Source: Globodera rostochiensis
Lineage: Eukaryota > Nematoda > Chromadorea > Rhabditida > Heteroderidae
NCBI GenBank assembly: GCA_018350325.1
Contig: JAEVLN010000049.1
Coordinates: forward strand, 214,649 to 278,648
Length of the DNA: 64,000 nucleotides
Direction of reading: 5' to 3'
A model generated the notes under the pieces. It saw nothing but the letters and a program-made list of their open reading frames with translations. It was not told where the DNA came from and did no database searches. The position numbers were made by a program, and so were the translations under genes. This document shows, one piece after another, positions 25,301 to 39,900 of the stretch (position 1 is the stretch's first letter; each line of letters opens with the position of its first letter).

Positions 25301-28300
25301 TGGAAGTTCAATTCCTATGCCAAAAAATCCTAAATTAAATCCAGAAATTTACAAAACTGGCAGATTTTTCATAGTATTTGGATCAGTTTTGCATCGCGGA
25401 AAGGCGAAAAACTGATCAAAAAAATTAGAAAACATCACATTTTTAAGATTTTAAAATTTTCCGGATTTCCGCGCATCTTTGGGTCCTGATTCTGGACCTT
25501 TTTTGGCATCCGACTACACATCCCTAGTCTGGACTCACGAAAAATGGCAGTATTTTTTATCACACCATCAAATCCCGGGGTTCCGGTCCCGATGCGCGAT
25601 TTATGGGAAATCACTGGTAATTAGGGTTCAGCCCCGACCCCTCGTGGGCGGAAAAAGTCGGGGTCGGAGTTTTCGTCCCCGACCAAAAATCTCTGAGTGC
25701 GGGGTTTTTCCCAGCAACCCCGTAAATTTCAAAAAAGCGGGGTCGGAGACGAAATCCCCGACTAAAAAGAGTCCGGGGTTCGGGGACGGGGCTGAACTTT
25801 ATTACTCGAGAAGCCCGCCTCGTTAATAAATCCCGGTTTTTAGGTCCCAATTCCCCCCAATTTCCGTTCCCGAATACCGGGCTATAATTCCCGCCGAGAT
25901 AGAGCAGCACAAAAAAAAATGCTTATTGTTGTCCTTGTCCCCCCCCCCCATTCACTGTTCTTTTTCCCCCTTTTCTGATGTGATTGTCGTCCGATTGGTT
26001 GTGCTGAAGCACGAACGTGCGGGCCCTGACGTGTCCAACCGGGCGCAGGAGACGCTGCAACAGTTTTGCCAATGGCAACACATGCTCAACGATCGTAACG
26101 ACGACGCGGTGAACCATCACGGTACGTGCGGGGTTGGCACTGCCGCGAGTCGGCACGTCCTGATCAAATTTGAAACGCGGTGCCATAATGACCTGCTGAT
26201 CATTGCCTGGGCTTGGTGGTCTCATACCGAATCGAAAAACTGTGAAGTTGTTCCGATTTCGGTTAGATTTCAGTTAATCAAAAAACTAGACCCAGGTTTT
26301 TTGGAGTGTGTGATACAGAACAAAAATGTCCAGGACGCAAAGTCCGAGGCCACAAAGTTCAGGACACAAATATCCAGGGCACAAATATCCAGGGCAAAAT
26401 ATCCAGGTCACAAATATCTAGGGCACTAATGTCCAGTGCACAAATGTCCAAATAATTTTTGGAAAATTGGGCCTCAGACATAATGCCCCTAATTGTTGTT
26501 AATTGTATACAAAAACAACAAGCGCAGATGTGGCAATTCTGTTGACACGGCACGACATTTGCCGTGCCACCAACAAATGCGACACACTGGGGCTTGCCGA
26601 ACTGGGCACAATGTGTGACGGGCGCAAGAGTTGTGCCATCATTGAGGACAACGGCCTGTCAGCCGCGTTCACCATCGCGCACGAGCTTGGCCACGTGTTC
26701 AACATACCGCATGACGACGAGCGGAAGTGTGCCGAGTTCATGCCGCTCAACAAACACAGTCAGTCAGTGGTGGCTGCCAGCAATATTGCCAATGCTTAAG
26801 GGGAGGGCAATTGATTGATCAGATCGATCGCGGAGACGATCCCTTGATCACTTTGAGAAAGGATCTCGGCGAGTTGATCTCGCCGGTTTTGGCATTCCTA
26901 AAAGCTCAATAATGCCTAGCGAATCAATAATCGTTGTTATTAACATTTTTGTGTCATCAATTTAAAACTTTTTTTGAAGGTCCATTTGTGCCAATCTTTT
27001 CAATTTGATGAAGCAATTTATTCAAAATTTATTGAGGAGACGGGGAACGGGGACGGTGGCAAGCCTGGATTTGATCAGATCACAGAGGAACAAAACATGA
27101 TCAAAAATTCCACCAAAAGGTTACCACATCATGGCACCCACGCTGGAGTACAACACCAACCCGTGGTCCTGGTCGTCCTGTTCGTCGGCCATGCTTTTGC
27201 GCTTTCTTGACCACCAGAGGGCACAGACGCAATGCCTTTTTGACAAGCCAACGGAGCGCCGATATTATGAAAAAATGTTCGAAACGCCGGCACCGGGCGC
27301 AGTGTTTGTTTTTTTGATTTTTGTTTATCAAACAAACTGATCAGGCTTCTCAAATGCTTCATGATCAGAGTTATCCTCATAAAACACAATTAATCTCAGA
27401 TCTAAAATCCTTGATCCCTTCTTAAATTTGCATTAATCAGTCATTTGGCCAAAAATGATCAAGATTACAACTAATCAAGATTGATCAGCTTACAAGCCCC
27501 TCGTTATCAGTCATTAACCACTAAACATTGAGCAGAGCTTCCCGTAATACAAATCCAGTGAAACTGATCAGACACCAATCAGATCACAACTTTGTTCCCG
27601 TTTAAAATGATTGATTTGAAAATGATCAGAGCTTTGTACCAATCGTTTTTGTGATTTTTCTGTTCTCCAAAATTGATCAGATAAAGACACAAATATTTTT
27701 TTTTACAGTTACACCGTTAGCCAACAGTGCAAGTTTGTGTTCGGAGCAGCTGCCGAAATTTGTCCGTACATGCCGACTTGTCGTCGATTGTGGTGCTCCG
27801 TGTCATACGGTTACCAAATGGGTTGTCGAACACAGGTGGAAGTTTGTTAGAAAAAAACTTGGCAATTAAAATTTAAAAAAAAAAAAAAATTTTTTAAACA
27901 CTGAAATATTTTAAAGTTTTGTTTTTTTAAATAAATGTTTATTTTAAATAGATACCTACCTATTTAAATTTTAAAACAAAAAATAAATATACCTAAATAA
28001 TTTTAAATTATATTTGGAAAAATTATTTACTATTTTAATAATTAAAATTAAATTAATTATTACAAAAAATAAATATACCTAATTAATTTTAAATAATTAT
28101 TTGTAAAAATTATTTACATAATAGAAAAGAACATTATTTAATTGATACGAATTTGAATTTAATTTATTTTAATAATTAAAATTGAATTATTTATTACAAC
28201 CATTTAATTTCCAGCATATGCCTTGGGCCGACGCGACGCCCTGCGGGGACAATATGTGGTGCCATCGGGGACAATGTGTCGGCATGTCACCAATGCAACG

Positions 28301-31300
28301 GCAACCCGTTGACGGAGGATGGGGCGAATGGAGGCCATGGCGAGAGTGTTCACGCACATGCGGAGGAGGTTTTGATCAGTAGGCTCCGGGATTTGAGTGT
28401 TTTGATCAAAAATGATCCAACCAAACTGATCATATCAGTGGGGCCCAATCATTTGGACGTTTGCGTGCCAGGATGAGATTTTAATTGAACTTGATCAAAA
28501 ATGCTCTGGTACTAAACGGATCTGATCAGTCAGACCTGGACCAAATCGCTCCTCCTCGTGTGGAGTCAACTGCTCTTAAATTGCCCAGGGATAGAAACCT
28601 GTGTCTTGAAACTGATCAGATCACTAAGCACATATCATTTTGTGTCGGAATCATTCTCTTTGAGTAAGTGATCTGATCTCGACGAGGATTCATTATCAAA
28701 TGTTCACATTTTAAGGTGTCCAAAAGGCATTCCGGGATTGCGACTCGCCACGACCCGAGAATGGCGGCAAATATTGTGTTGGACAGCGGGAGCGTTATCG
28801 GCCATGCAATGTTCAGGTCAATAATATTTCGTACCGATAAAGAGAGGAGATATTCTTGGCACATTTTGAGCATAGTGAAACGGCATTTAAGGAATTCCGC
28901 ACATCCGCTGATCGCTGCATATTTTAGAAAAGCTCATGCGTGATCTGGACGCCCCAAAATTTTTGCCTTTTTTTCTTTACAAAATTCAACTTCTGTTAGA
29001 GCTTGAATCGCGCGGGTCCCGAGTTCAGCAGGTCCCGGCGCCACGGGATTCGGCTTTCAAAAATGCCCAGGATTTGGGACCTAAAAAATTTTTGGATTTG
29101 CTTTGATAGTTTACAAAAAAAATGCCGTTATCAACTGAAATGTTCAGGACTGTCCCTGGGACATGCCCGGTTTTCGCGAGCTTCAATGCACCGAATTTGA
29201 CGGCACCGACATTGGCATTCACGGGGTGCCTAAAGAGATGAAATGGGTGCCAAAGTACACCGGTGTGGCGGACAACGAGCGGTGCCGGCTCTACTGTCGC
29301 GGGACTGACTCAGCAGCGTTCTATCTGTTGAAGGACAAGGTTGCGGATGGCACGCCATGTGATCGAAACGGAGATGACATTTGCATTGATGGCACGTGCC
29401 ACAAGGTGGTGGGGGGAGGGGGGGCAAGTTTGGTAGCGGTTTCTGAAATATTATTTGGTGTGAACTAGTACTGAATTTAACCGAAACAGAAACTTTTGGT
29501 CAACCGAAACTAGGCTTCCTACGTAAACCGGCATTTTTGGTCCGGTCTCCGATGCCGCACCCAACGGTTTGTACACCGTCGGTTGACCGTCCCTGATCGA
29601 GATTGCTCCCCCGTCGGTTTTCTCCCGATCGAGATCGGTTCCCTAATGGTTTGTCCCCCGATCGAGATTGGGTCACCGACGGTTTGATCGAGATTGCTCC
29701 CCCGTCGGTTTTCTTCCGATCGAGATCGGATCCCTAATGGGTTGTCCCCCGATCGAGATTGGCGATGGTTTGCCCGTCCTCGATCGAGATTGGTCTCCCG
29801 AGAATTCCCGATCGAGATTGCTCCCCCGTCGGTTTTCTCCCTATCGAGATCGGTTCCCTAATGGTTTGTCCCCCGATCGAGATTGGGTCACCGACGGTTT
29901 GCCCGTCCCCGATCGAGGTTTTCTCCCGATCGAGATCGATTCCCTAATGGGTTGTCCCCCGATCGAGATTGGGTCACCGACGGTTTGCCCGTCCCCGATC
30001 GAGATTGGTCTCCCGACAATTCCCGATCGAGATTGCTCCCCCGTCGGTTTTCTCCCTATCGAGATCGGTTCCCTAATGGTTTGTCCCCCGATCGAGATTG
30101 GGTCACCGACGGTTTGCCCGTCCCCGATCGAGGGTTTTCTCCCGATCGAGATCGGATCCCTAATGGGTTGTCCCCCGATCGAGATTGGGTCACCGATGGT
30201 TTGCCCGTCCCCGATCGAGGGTTTTCTCCCGATCGAGATCGGATCCCTAATGGGTTGTCCCCCGATCGAGATTGGGTCACCGACGGTTTGCCCGTCCCCG
30301 ATCGAGGGTTTTCTCCCGATCGAGATCGGATCCCTAATGGGTTGTCCCCCGATCGAGATTGGGTCACCGACGGTTTGCCCGTCCCCGATCGAGATTGGTC
30401 TCCCGACAATTCCCGATCGAGATTGCTCCCCCGTCGGTTTTCTCCCTATCGAGATCGGTTCCCTAATGGTTTGTCCCCCGATCGAGATTGGGTCACCGAC
30501 GGTTTGCCCGTCCCCGATCGAGGGTTTTCTCCCGATCGAGATCGGATCCCTAATGGGTTGTCCCCCGATCGAGATTGGGTCACCGACGGTTTGCCCGTCC
30601 CCGATCGAGATTGGTCTCCCGACAATTCCCGATCGAGATTGCTCCCCCGTCGGTTTTCTCCCTATCGAGATCGGTTCCCTAATGGTTTGTCCCCCGATCG
30701 AGATTGGGTCACCGACGGTTTGCCCGTCCCCGATCGAGGGTTTTCTCCCGATCGAGATCGGATCCCTAATGGGTTGTCCCCCGATCGAGATTGGGTCACC
30801 GATGGTTTGCCCGTCCCCGATCGAGATTGGTCTCCCGACAATTCCCGATCGAGATTGCTCCCCCGTCGGTTTTCTCCCTATCGAGATCGGTTCCCTAATG
30901 GTTTGTCCCCCGATCGAGATTGGGTCACCGACGGTTTGCCCGTCCCCGATCGAGGGTTTTCTCCCGATCGAGATCGGATCCCTAATGGGTTGTCCCCCGA
31001 TCGAGATTGGGTCACCGACGGTTTGCCCGTCCCCGATCGAGGGTTTTCTTCCGATCGAGATCGGATCCCTAATGGGTTGTCCCCCGATCGAGATTGGGTC
31101 ACCGACGGTTTGCCCGTCCCCAATTGAGATTGGTCTCCCGACAATTCCCGATCAAGATTGCTCCCCCGAGGGTTTTGCCCCCGCTCCACTACCTCTCCCC
31201 TCCCCGCTCGAAATCATTCCCCGACGATTTTTTTCCTCTTCGGGATCGGAGCTCCGATCCACGACATTCTCGCCTCCGAAACCTAAGACGAAAAATGCCA

Positions 31301-33930
31301 AAATTTAATTTTTCAATTCTACCCTTCTACAAAGGCCGGCTGCGACCATCGACTTGGCTCGGAGATGAAGCGCGACGTTTGCGGCGTTTGTGGTGGCAAT
31401 GGGAGCAGTTGTCGCGCGGTGAACGGCCTGTACAATGAGCGGAGCACATTTGGGTACAACGAAGTGCTGCGAATACCGGCGGGTAAGCCTTTTTATCATG
31501 ATTTTACTCCTTATTGTATCTGATCAGGGATGGAAAATGTACTGCTCGAGAGTCTCGGAATCGTCCAAAAAATTTTGTTTTTCCGGGTCATGCATGATAC
31601 TCGCTTGAACCAATCGCACGAACCGACAAAACCCCTGATTCAGAAATATACTTCGTTTTGGATTCCGACCGATCTAAATTCGGAATTTCAGACCCAATAT
31701 TTATTGGATTCCGGTCAATGTATTCAGAAATATTTTGATTTGGATTCCGATCTATCTAAATTCGGAATTTCAGACCCAATATTTATTGGATTCCGGTCAA
31801 TGTATTCAGAAATATTTTGATTTGGATTCCGATCTATCTAAATTCGGAATTTCAGGCCCAATATTTATTGGATTCCGGTCAATGTATTCAGAAATATTTT
31901 GATTTGGATTCCGATCGATCTAAATTCGGAATTTCAGACCCAATATTTATTGGATTCCGATCAATGTATTCAGAAATATACTTTGAATTGGATTCCGATC
32001 GATCTAAATTCGGAATTTCAGACCCAATATTTATTGGATTCCGATCAATGTATTCAGAAATATACTTTGAATTGGATTCCGATCGATCTGCATTCAGAAT
32101 TATATTCGTTTTAGATTCCGATTGGGGTTCGGTAGCCCATATATTTCTTTTGTAACAATTAGAGAATCAAATGAGCATTGCACAGGTGCTGCTGGCATTG
32201 ACATCACTCAGACGGCACACAACGGGCAAAAGGAGGACGACAATTATTTGGCACTTCGCACATTCACCGGAGAGTTTTTGCTCAATGGACAATATCAAGT
32301 GTCCGTGTTTCGACAACAAATTCCAATTCTGGACACTGTTCTTGAGGTCAAAAAAGCAATCAACAATTTTTATATTTTATTTATTATAAATTGGAAAAAC
32401 ACTGATCACTCTGATCACCAATGCTCTGGGTAAAGCTTTTGGCACCGGAGCAGATCAAGATTCTCGATCGTAATCTCGGAAAATCTCGACGAGATTTTTT
32501 TGAGATTCTCGATCGAAATCTCGATCGAACAATTTTTACATCGTTTAAATTTTTTTCGAGATTTTTCGAGATTCTCGATCATAATCTCGATCGATCCTCA
32601 AGTCCGATCTCTATTTAATGGATTTTTAGAGCGATCAAGAATTCCCAAAAAAAAACATCGATGATCGAAAATTAGAGAGAGATCGATCAATAATGTTCAA
32701 AACGTTATTCAACTGTTCGTTTTTGAACCATTTTTATGAGAAATTTTTCGAAAATTTTACGGCAAGCATAGGGCTTTCAAGAAAATTCATTAAAAAAAAA
32801 CTGATCAATCCAATCACCACCCCACCCACTGCTTTTCTAGTATTCCGGCAGTGATCAGGCGGTGGAGCGGATCAACGGCACCGGACCACTGCGTTCAGAC
32901 ATTTACCTTCACGTGCTCAGTGTGGGCAACCTGAACAAGCCGAACATCCGCTACCATTTCATGACACCAATCGCCGCTGGTGCTGCTGCTGCTTCAGCAG
33001 CTGCGACAGCAGCAGCGACAGCGACAGGTGCAAGCAACTTCTACTGGCGAACGGAAAGCAATTGGACGGAATGCACGCTGAAGTGCCAGGGAGTGCAGGT
33101 AAGCGCGCGCACGACGCAGGCTTCACGGACAAAATGTGTCGAGTTACTTAGTACCTTTTGTCTTAAAATGGACAAATGTGAAAAATTGGACAAATGAGCT
33201 AACATCTTTTTTATAATTTTGTATAAATTTTTTATTTTAAACTAATCCATGAACAGGGCCAACATGTTCGTTGCGCGGACAGCTTCACCAACCGTCCGGT
33301 TGCGGAAGCGCACTGTGCCGGCATACAACGTCCGGACATGCAGAAGCGAGCGTGCAATGTGGACTGCTTCCACAAGTATTTGCAGCGGCTGAACACCGAC
33401 TCGGCAGGCCGAAAATGGTATCAGGTAGAAGCAATTTTGAACATTACCCCCGTACAGTACACGTTACATACAGTAACCATTAGAGCCCGGAACGAGACGA
33501 GATCTAGTCTCGAGATCTCGAAAAATCTCGACAAGATTCTCGAGAAATCTCGACCTCGAGATCTCGCTCGACTAAAAATGAGCTTCACGAGATTTTTTGA
33601 GACCGAGATTTTTTTTGAGAATCTCGACTCGAAATCTCGCTCGAAGCTCTCTAGTATCCATAGACCTTTCTTTTACCGTAAATCAGCCAGCCAGCCATTG
33701 GTTGTTGTTTTTCAGTACATTTGCGTCCGCTCCTACACCAACGGGAAGGAGGAGCAGGCGTTGGAGTCGGAATGCCAGGCCACCGGACTGAAGGCGCCGG
33801 TGCCGTCCGCTGGCGGCAGCGCCAACGTCGCCGCCGGCGGTGCCAATGCTCAGCATCATCATCAGTCGCCACCGGCGGCGCCGGCACCGGCACCATCCAC
33901 AGAACATCGTCAACATCAACAACAACAAGC

Positions 33931-33976
<46 letters not shown>

Positions 33977-36900
33977 CAACAGAAGTTGATGGCGTACTCG
34001 CCTTCGCAGAACCGCTGGACGGTACGGTGTGACGTGACCTGAGAGTTGGCTCTATAATAACACCCGAGGCCCCCGTTGCAGCGGCAAGGGCTCTTTAAGT
34101 GTTTCGGCCTGGTCCATAGAGTGCCTAAAAGGAGGTCCCCGACCATTTCGGGCATGTCGGGTACAGGCCCGCAATGATGATGATGATGCTCAAGACCTTA
34201 CATTTTACAAAGAATTGAGACCGAGACGCCAAAAACTCGCTGTTCTCGGGGGTCTAAGCCCGAGACTGAAGACTCTCGAGCATTACACAGGTGGTTTTGG
34301 GATCCCTGAAAATGTTGAGAAGCCCATTTATTGTTGTAAAAATGTAGTGTTTTTAGGCGCAGTGGGCCTATTCACAATGGAGTCAGGTGAGCGCCGCATA
34401 CTGTGATTTTTAAATCCAAAATTTATAAAATTGTAATTTTTAAAATTTTAAAACAATTAATTTATGCCTTCATTACAGTGTTCTGAGACTTGCGGATCCG
34501 GTGGTCTGAGTCGACGAAGTATGTGTGGGATCCATATTGGCTTAAACAAATTTATAAAAGATGGGACAAACCAACAACAAAAAAGAAAAGAACGGAAAAC
34601 CAAAAATATATTTTTTTGCATTTAATTTAAATGAATTTTTAAACAATTTAAAGGGTTAGGTGTAGAGCACGGACCGATCGAGATTCTCGATCGTAATCTC
34701 GGAAAATCTTGACTAGGTCTTTTCGAGATTCTAGATCGAAATCTTGATCAAAGACATTTTTTCGAGATCTTCGAGATTCTCGATTGTAATCTCGATCGGT
34801 CCTCAAGTCCGGGCTCTAGTTAGGTGTAGGCGTCGTTGACAATTCTAAGCTGAATAGAAAATTTTTGGACCTATTCCGGGGTTCGAAAAGTATTGATTGA
34901 CAATCCGGCCACCGCTCTCTAAACAATTTGTTGCACCCCCCGGCAGGTCTGCACTGCATTGACACAAGGAATGGGAACAAGTTGGACGCACGCTTCTGTG
35001 AAGGCGTACCGCACGAGCCGGTCGAGACGGAGTGCAACCGCACGCCGTGCCCGCGCTGGGTGTACTCGCAATGGTATCAGGTGAGGGGGAGAGAGTGTGC
35101 AGGCAGGCGTCTGGCCTAGCTAATATGTATACAGAAAATTTTAGGGAATTTCGGTCCCCCCCCCCCCGGAGGGGTTTTTAAACATTTTTAGGGTCCGAGA
35201 CCGTAGTCCCATGTGGAAAAATTTTCCGGTCTCCCCTGAGGGGTTTTTAAACATTTTCAGGGTCCGAGAATTGACCACATAAGGCTTTCTGATCCAATTA
35301 CAGAAATTTTAAGGAATTCCGGTCCCCCCGGAGGGGTTTTTAAAAATTTTTAGAGTCCGGTTTTTAATGGCATTTGGAGCCCCCCTCGGCATTTGTTTTT
35401 AAAATTGCGGAAAGAGCAATTTGTTTAAAATTGGCACAAAAACAATTGTTTTTGTTTTGTTTCAAATTGTTCACTCACACCCACCAGTGTTCACGCTCGT
35501 GCGGTGGCGGACTGCGAATGCGCCATGCGTCGTGCCAAGACGCGGCTGGCCGCGAGTTGAATGCACGAATGTGCACCGGTGAGGCAAAAATGGACTCGCA
35601 GAAGTGCAATGAGCAAGCGTGCACGCAATGGCGCTTTGGGCCTTGGTCTCCATGCTCAGTGAGGTGTGTTGTGAATGTGAATGTGAACGGCTTGGACCCT
35701 GTCGAGTGCGGGGCGTGGCGGGACGCATTTGATGTTGCCGACAGGGCCGGTGACCGCGCGGGAAGAAATCGGGGATCCCCCCCCCCGAATTGTGTCATCT
35801 TCGAATTTCAGAAAATTTAATTCCTGTCCTCAAAAATTTTAAAAATTTCATAAGTTCCCGGCGGCACTTTTATTGGTGGCACACCGCCAGAGAAAGTTTT
35901 TAAAACTACTCACAAATTTGGCCCGCTTCTTTAAATTTTATTTTTAAAAAACGGACGTCAAATTTTTAGACACAATTTCAATTGTTTTAAAATTTTTAAA
36001 AATTAAGCATTGTTTTTTTTTTTAATATTTTTGTTTGTTTTTTATAAATATTTTCACGCCCCACAGCTGCGGTGACGGCGTGCAGCGGCGTGAGGGCGTG
36101 TGCGTTCGTGCAACCGACGCGCAGCCGGTGGAGGAGAGCGGCTGCGAGCCGAGGGAACGCATTTTGGAGAAGCAATGCCAACGCGCCGCCTGCCCCCACT
36201 GGTCAGTTAGTCATTCATCGTCCAAATTTGGTTTTTTTAAATATTTAAAAAAAAAGAAAGATTTTTGATTAAATTTGGAGCGCGAGAATCGTTAATTTCG
36301 TCATTCATTCTCTTTATTTTGGTGCTCAATTGAGGCCGAGAATGAATGAGAATGGCCACGGACGGACATATTTATAAAACTCGGCGAGATTTATTCGAGA
36401 TTCTCGATCGAGAATCTTGGTCGGTCCTCACTCAGCCAATCTTTAGGAGTAATAGAGGTCTAAAGAAACACGAAAGATGGCCTCTGTTTCTTTTTTTTGT
36501 CAATGTGGAAGCCGAACAAGAAGCATAGACACTTAAATGTTCTATGAACGGATAAGATGGCAATTGTGCCGAAATTATATAATTTTTCTTAAAGTTGTCC
36601 TCACTCAAAAATTCTTTTTGCTCGAATTTGTGTTCAAATTTTTGGAGCGGCTCAAATTTACTAATTCTCGAGTCTCTCGATGCTTGCCCAATCATCCGAA
36701 AGGTGTTTACAAATTTGGTCTTAAATATTCCCCAAGAAATTTATTTGATTGAACTTGAACCGAGAAAATTGTCGATCTCGTTCTTTTTGGCTAGTTAGGA
36801 CGGCTTTTGGGCCGAGAATGAATGAATGGATGAATGACCACGGACGGACATAGAAAATCTATTCGAATTTTAATTTTAAAAGTGCTGCCAACTCAAAATT

Positions 36901-39900
36901 CGAAGATTGATTAGCACCAAATTGGAATTTTTAAAATTAATTTTAAAAGTGCTGCCAACTCGAAATTCGAATATTGATTTGCACCAAATTGGAATTTTGA
37001 AGACTTTTTAAATTAATTTTAAAAGTATTGTAATTTTGAAGACTTTTTAAATTAATTTTAAAAGGGCTGCCAACTCAAAATTCGAAGATTGATTTGCACC
37101 AAATTGGAATTTTGAAGACTTTTAAAATTAATTTTAAAAGTATTGTAATTTTGAAGGCTTTTTAAATTAATTTTAAAAGTGCTGCCAACTCAAAATTAAT
37201 TGAATTTTGAAGAAGTCCGGGTCCGGGAAGCCGGATTATAGGGCCGGCCCCCGGATCAACATTAATCAACAGGGCAGGTCATGAAAAGCATGGGAGTCCT
37301 GGTTGAAGCTAAGATCATCGGACCCGGAAAAATTCAGATCAGTGCCTCTCGGTCCTGCGCGATCTCTAAAATCTTAATGGGTCCTCAAGTCCGGCCTTTA
37401 AAAGTAATTGAGCTCCAGAGAAACACGAATATTATCTTCGTTTTGGGTCAAATTTTGAATGTGAAAGTCAAACAAGAAGCCTAGGGGCGCTTAAAAGTTT
37501 TATAAACGGAAGATACCCCACTCAAAAATTCTTTTTTTTTTTTTGCTTAAATTTGTGTTAAAAATGAGCGGCTCAAATTAGCTTAGCAATTCTCGAGTCT
37601 CTCGATGCTTGCCCAATCATCCGAAAGGTGTACAAAAGATTGGCCAACAACATTTTTGGGGATTCGGATTTAATTATTGAAAAGTTTAAAACTAATTGTT
37701 TTTTTAAATCCCATTTTGGCGTACCGTCTTTCTTCAGGAAACTCGGTTCCTGGAGTCAGTGCTCCGTCAGTTGTGGCCAGGACGGCTTCCAAACGCGTCT
37801 GGTGCAGTGTGTGGATTCGGTTGAACGAAAACTTGCAGACCAACAATGCCATGGCAAGGAGCAAAAGCAGGCGGAGAAGCCGCAAAGCTACAAAGTGTGC
37901 AGTCCGGGACGGTGCCCATATTGGTTGGTGATGAACAAAATTTTTGGTTTTTGGTTAATGCTTTAAAGCCGCCGGATTAGGTTCAAATTAGGGTTCAGCC
38001 CCGACCCCTCGGGGGCGAAAAAGTCGGGGTCGGGGTTGACCATGTCGGGGGTCGGGGAGGCAGGGGTTGGCCATGTCGGGGGTCGGAGTCGGGGTGGCCG
38101 GGGTTGACCATGTCGGGGGTCGGAGTCGGGGTGGCCGGGGTTGATCATGTCGGGGGTCGGAGTCGGGGTTGGCCGGGGTTGACCATGTCGGGGGTCGGGG
38201 AGGCAGGGGTTGGCCATGTCGGGGGTCGGAGTCGGGGTGGCCGGGGTTGACCATGTCGGGGGTCGGAGTCGGGGAGGCCGGGGTTGACCATGTCGGGGGT
38301 CGGAGTCGGGGTGGCCGGGGTTGACCATGTCGGGGGTCGGAGTCGGGGAGGCCGGGGTTGACCATGTCGGGGGTCGGAGTCGGGGTGGCCGGGGTTGACC
38401 ATGTCGGGGGTCGGAGTCGGGGAGGCCGGGGTTGACCATGTCGGGGGTCGGGGAGGCCTGTTTTGGGCTCGGGCTCGGGGTTCGAGGGTCGGCGTCGGGG
38501 CTGAACCCTAGTTCAAAGCGAAAGCAGCTTCGAGAGTTGGTTCGAGACAAAAATCGCGTAAAGTTGGGCGTATCGGCTCATTTGCTCTTTCAAATTGTGC
38601 TCTTAAGCATCCAAAAAACATTGTATTGCTCAATTTGATCCGGACGTTTTACCTGCTATCCGGTCCGGCTTTTTTGAATTTAAGAATCAAATTTCCGGAT
38701 CCGTGTAAGGCCAAAATTCCGGGCTCTACTTTCCAGATCATAAAATTCAGTTTAAGTTTTTAGGGTTCACTGGACCTTTCGGGGGGGGGGGGGGGTGGGA
38801 AAGTCGGGGTCGGGGATTCTTCGGGGACGACGTGTCGGGGGTTGGGGGTGGGCTCAAAAGTTAAACTCTCTATTTTTTTTAAAATTTGTTTCCATTTGAA
38901 GGCGTGCCGCCGAATGGGGCCAATGTTCGGTGCCGTGTGGCCAAGGCTTTCGCACACGGCACGTTGAATGCGTGTTGAAGGGCCAAATTGTGGACGACTC
39001 GCTGTGCATGGAGGCCATGCGGCCGAAGACCAACGATCGCTGTGTGCTGTTGGCATGTGCCATTTGGAATGCCGAGCCATGGAGTCCGGTGTGTCGTACA
39101 AGTTGATCAAAAAGAAGATTGATCGTGAAGCGAACGGGGCAAAATTTTTTGATCATTTTAATTCTGATTGATATCGACTACTTTAAAATTTGATCACGGT
39201 TCTTTTCAATGCTTATCATTAAGGCTAATCTCATTTTCTTAACAATTTTAAATTGATCAGCTCATTTTTTAAGGCCTGAATGATTTTGAGTTATTTAAAA
39301 AAATTTTCGATCACTTTAAAAGTGATTAAGGTTGGTCTCGGCATTGATCAGTTACTGAATTGATTAGATTAAAGCCCATTTCGAGCACTTAAAAAGTGAT
39401 CAAACGTTGGTCTCGGCATTGATCACTTACTGAATTGATCAGATTAAAGCCCATTTCGACCACTTAAAAAGTGATCAAACGTTGGTATCGGCATTGATCA
39501 CTTTCTGAATTGAACAAGGCTCACTTTCAAAGTGATCAGACTGATCTCGATGTTGTTCGATCAGGCTGATTCGAACTTGATCACTGTAAAATGTTGTCCC
39601 GTTTGGCTACAAATTCTTTCTTAATCATTCAAATTGTTTTAAATTTCTTTTTTGTACTCAGTGTTCAACAAGCTGTGGGTTCGGCATACAAAAGCGAGCG
39701 GTGACCTGCGTTCGGAAACCAACAACTGCAGCGAGCAGTACCAGCATCAGCAGCAGCAACACCATGAGAAATGCGCAACCTTCAAAGTCCATTGTTGTAC
39801 ATGATCGGGAATGCAATGTTAGACATTTTGTCACAAACAAAAAGTGCCAACATTTAAAAATGGTGCCGAATTCAGTGGAGGCTCGATCCTCAAACTCAAT

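Noticed and set aside
29668..31308. 546-codon ORF with PIEIGS repeats
   Set aside because: It lies inside gon-1 intron 12 and consists of a satellite array.
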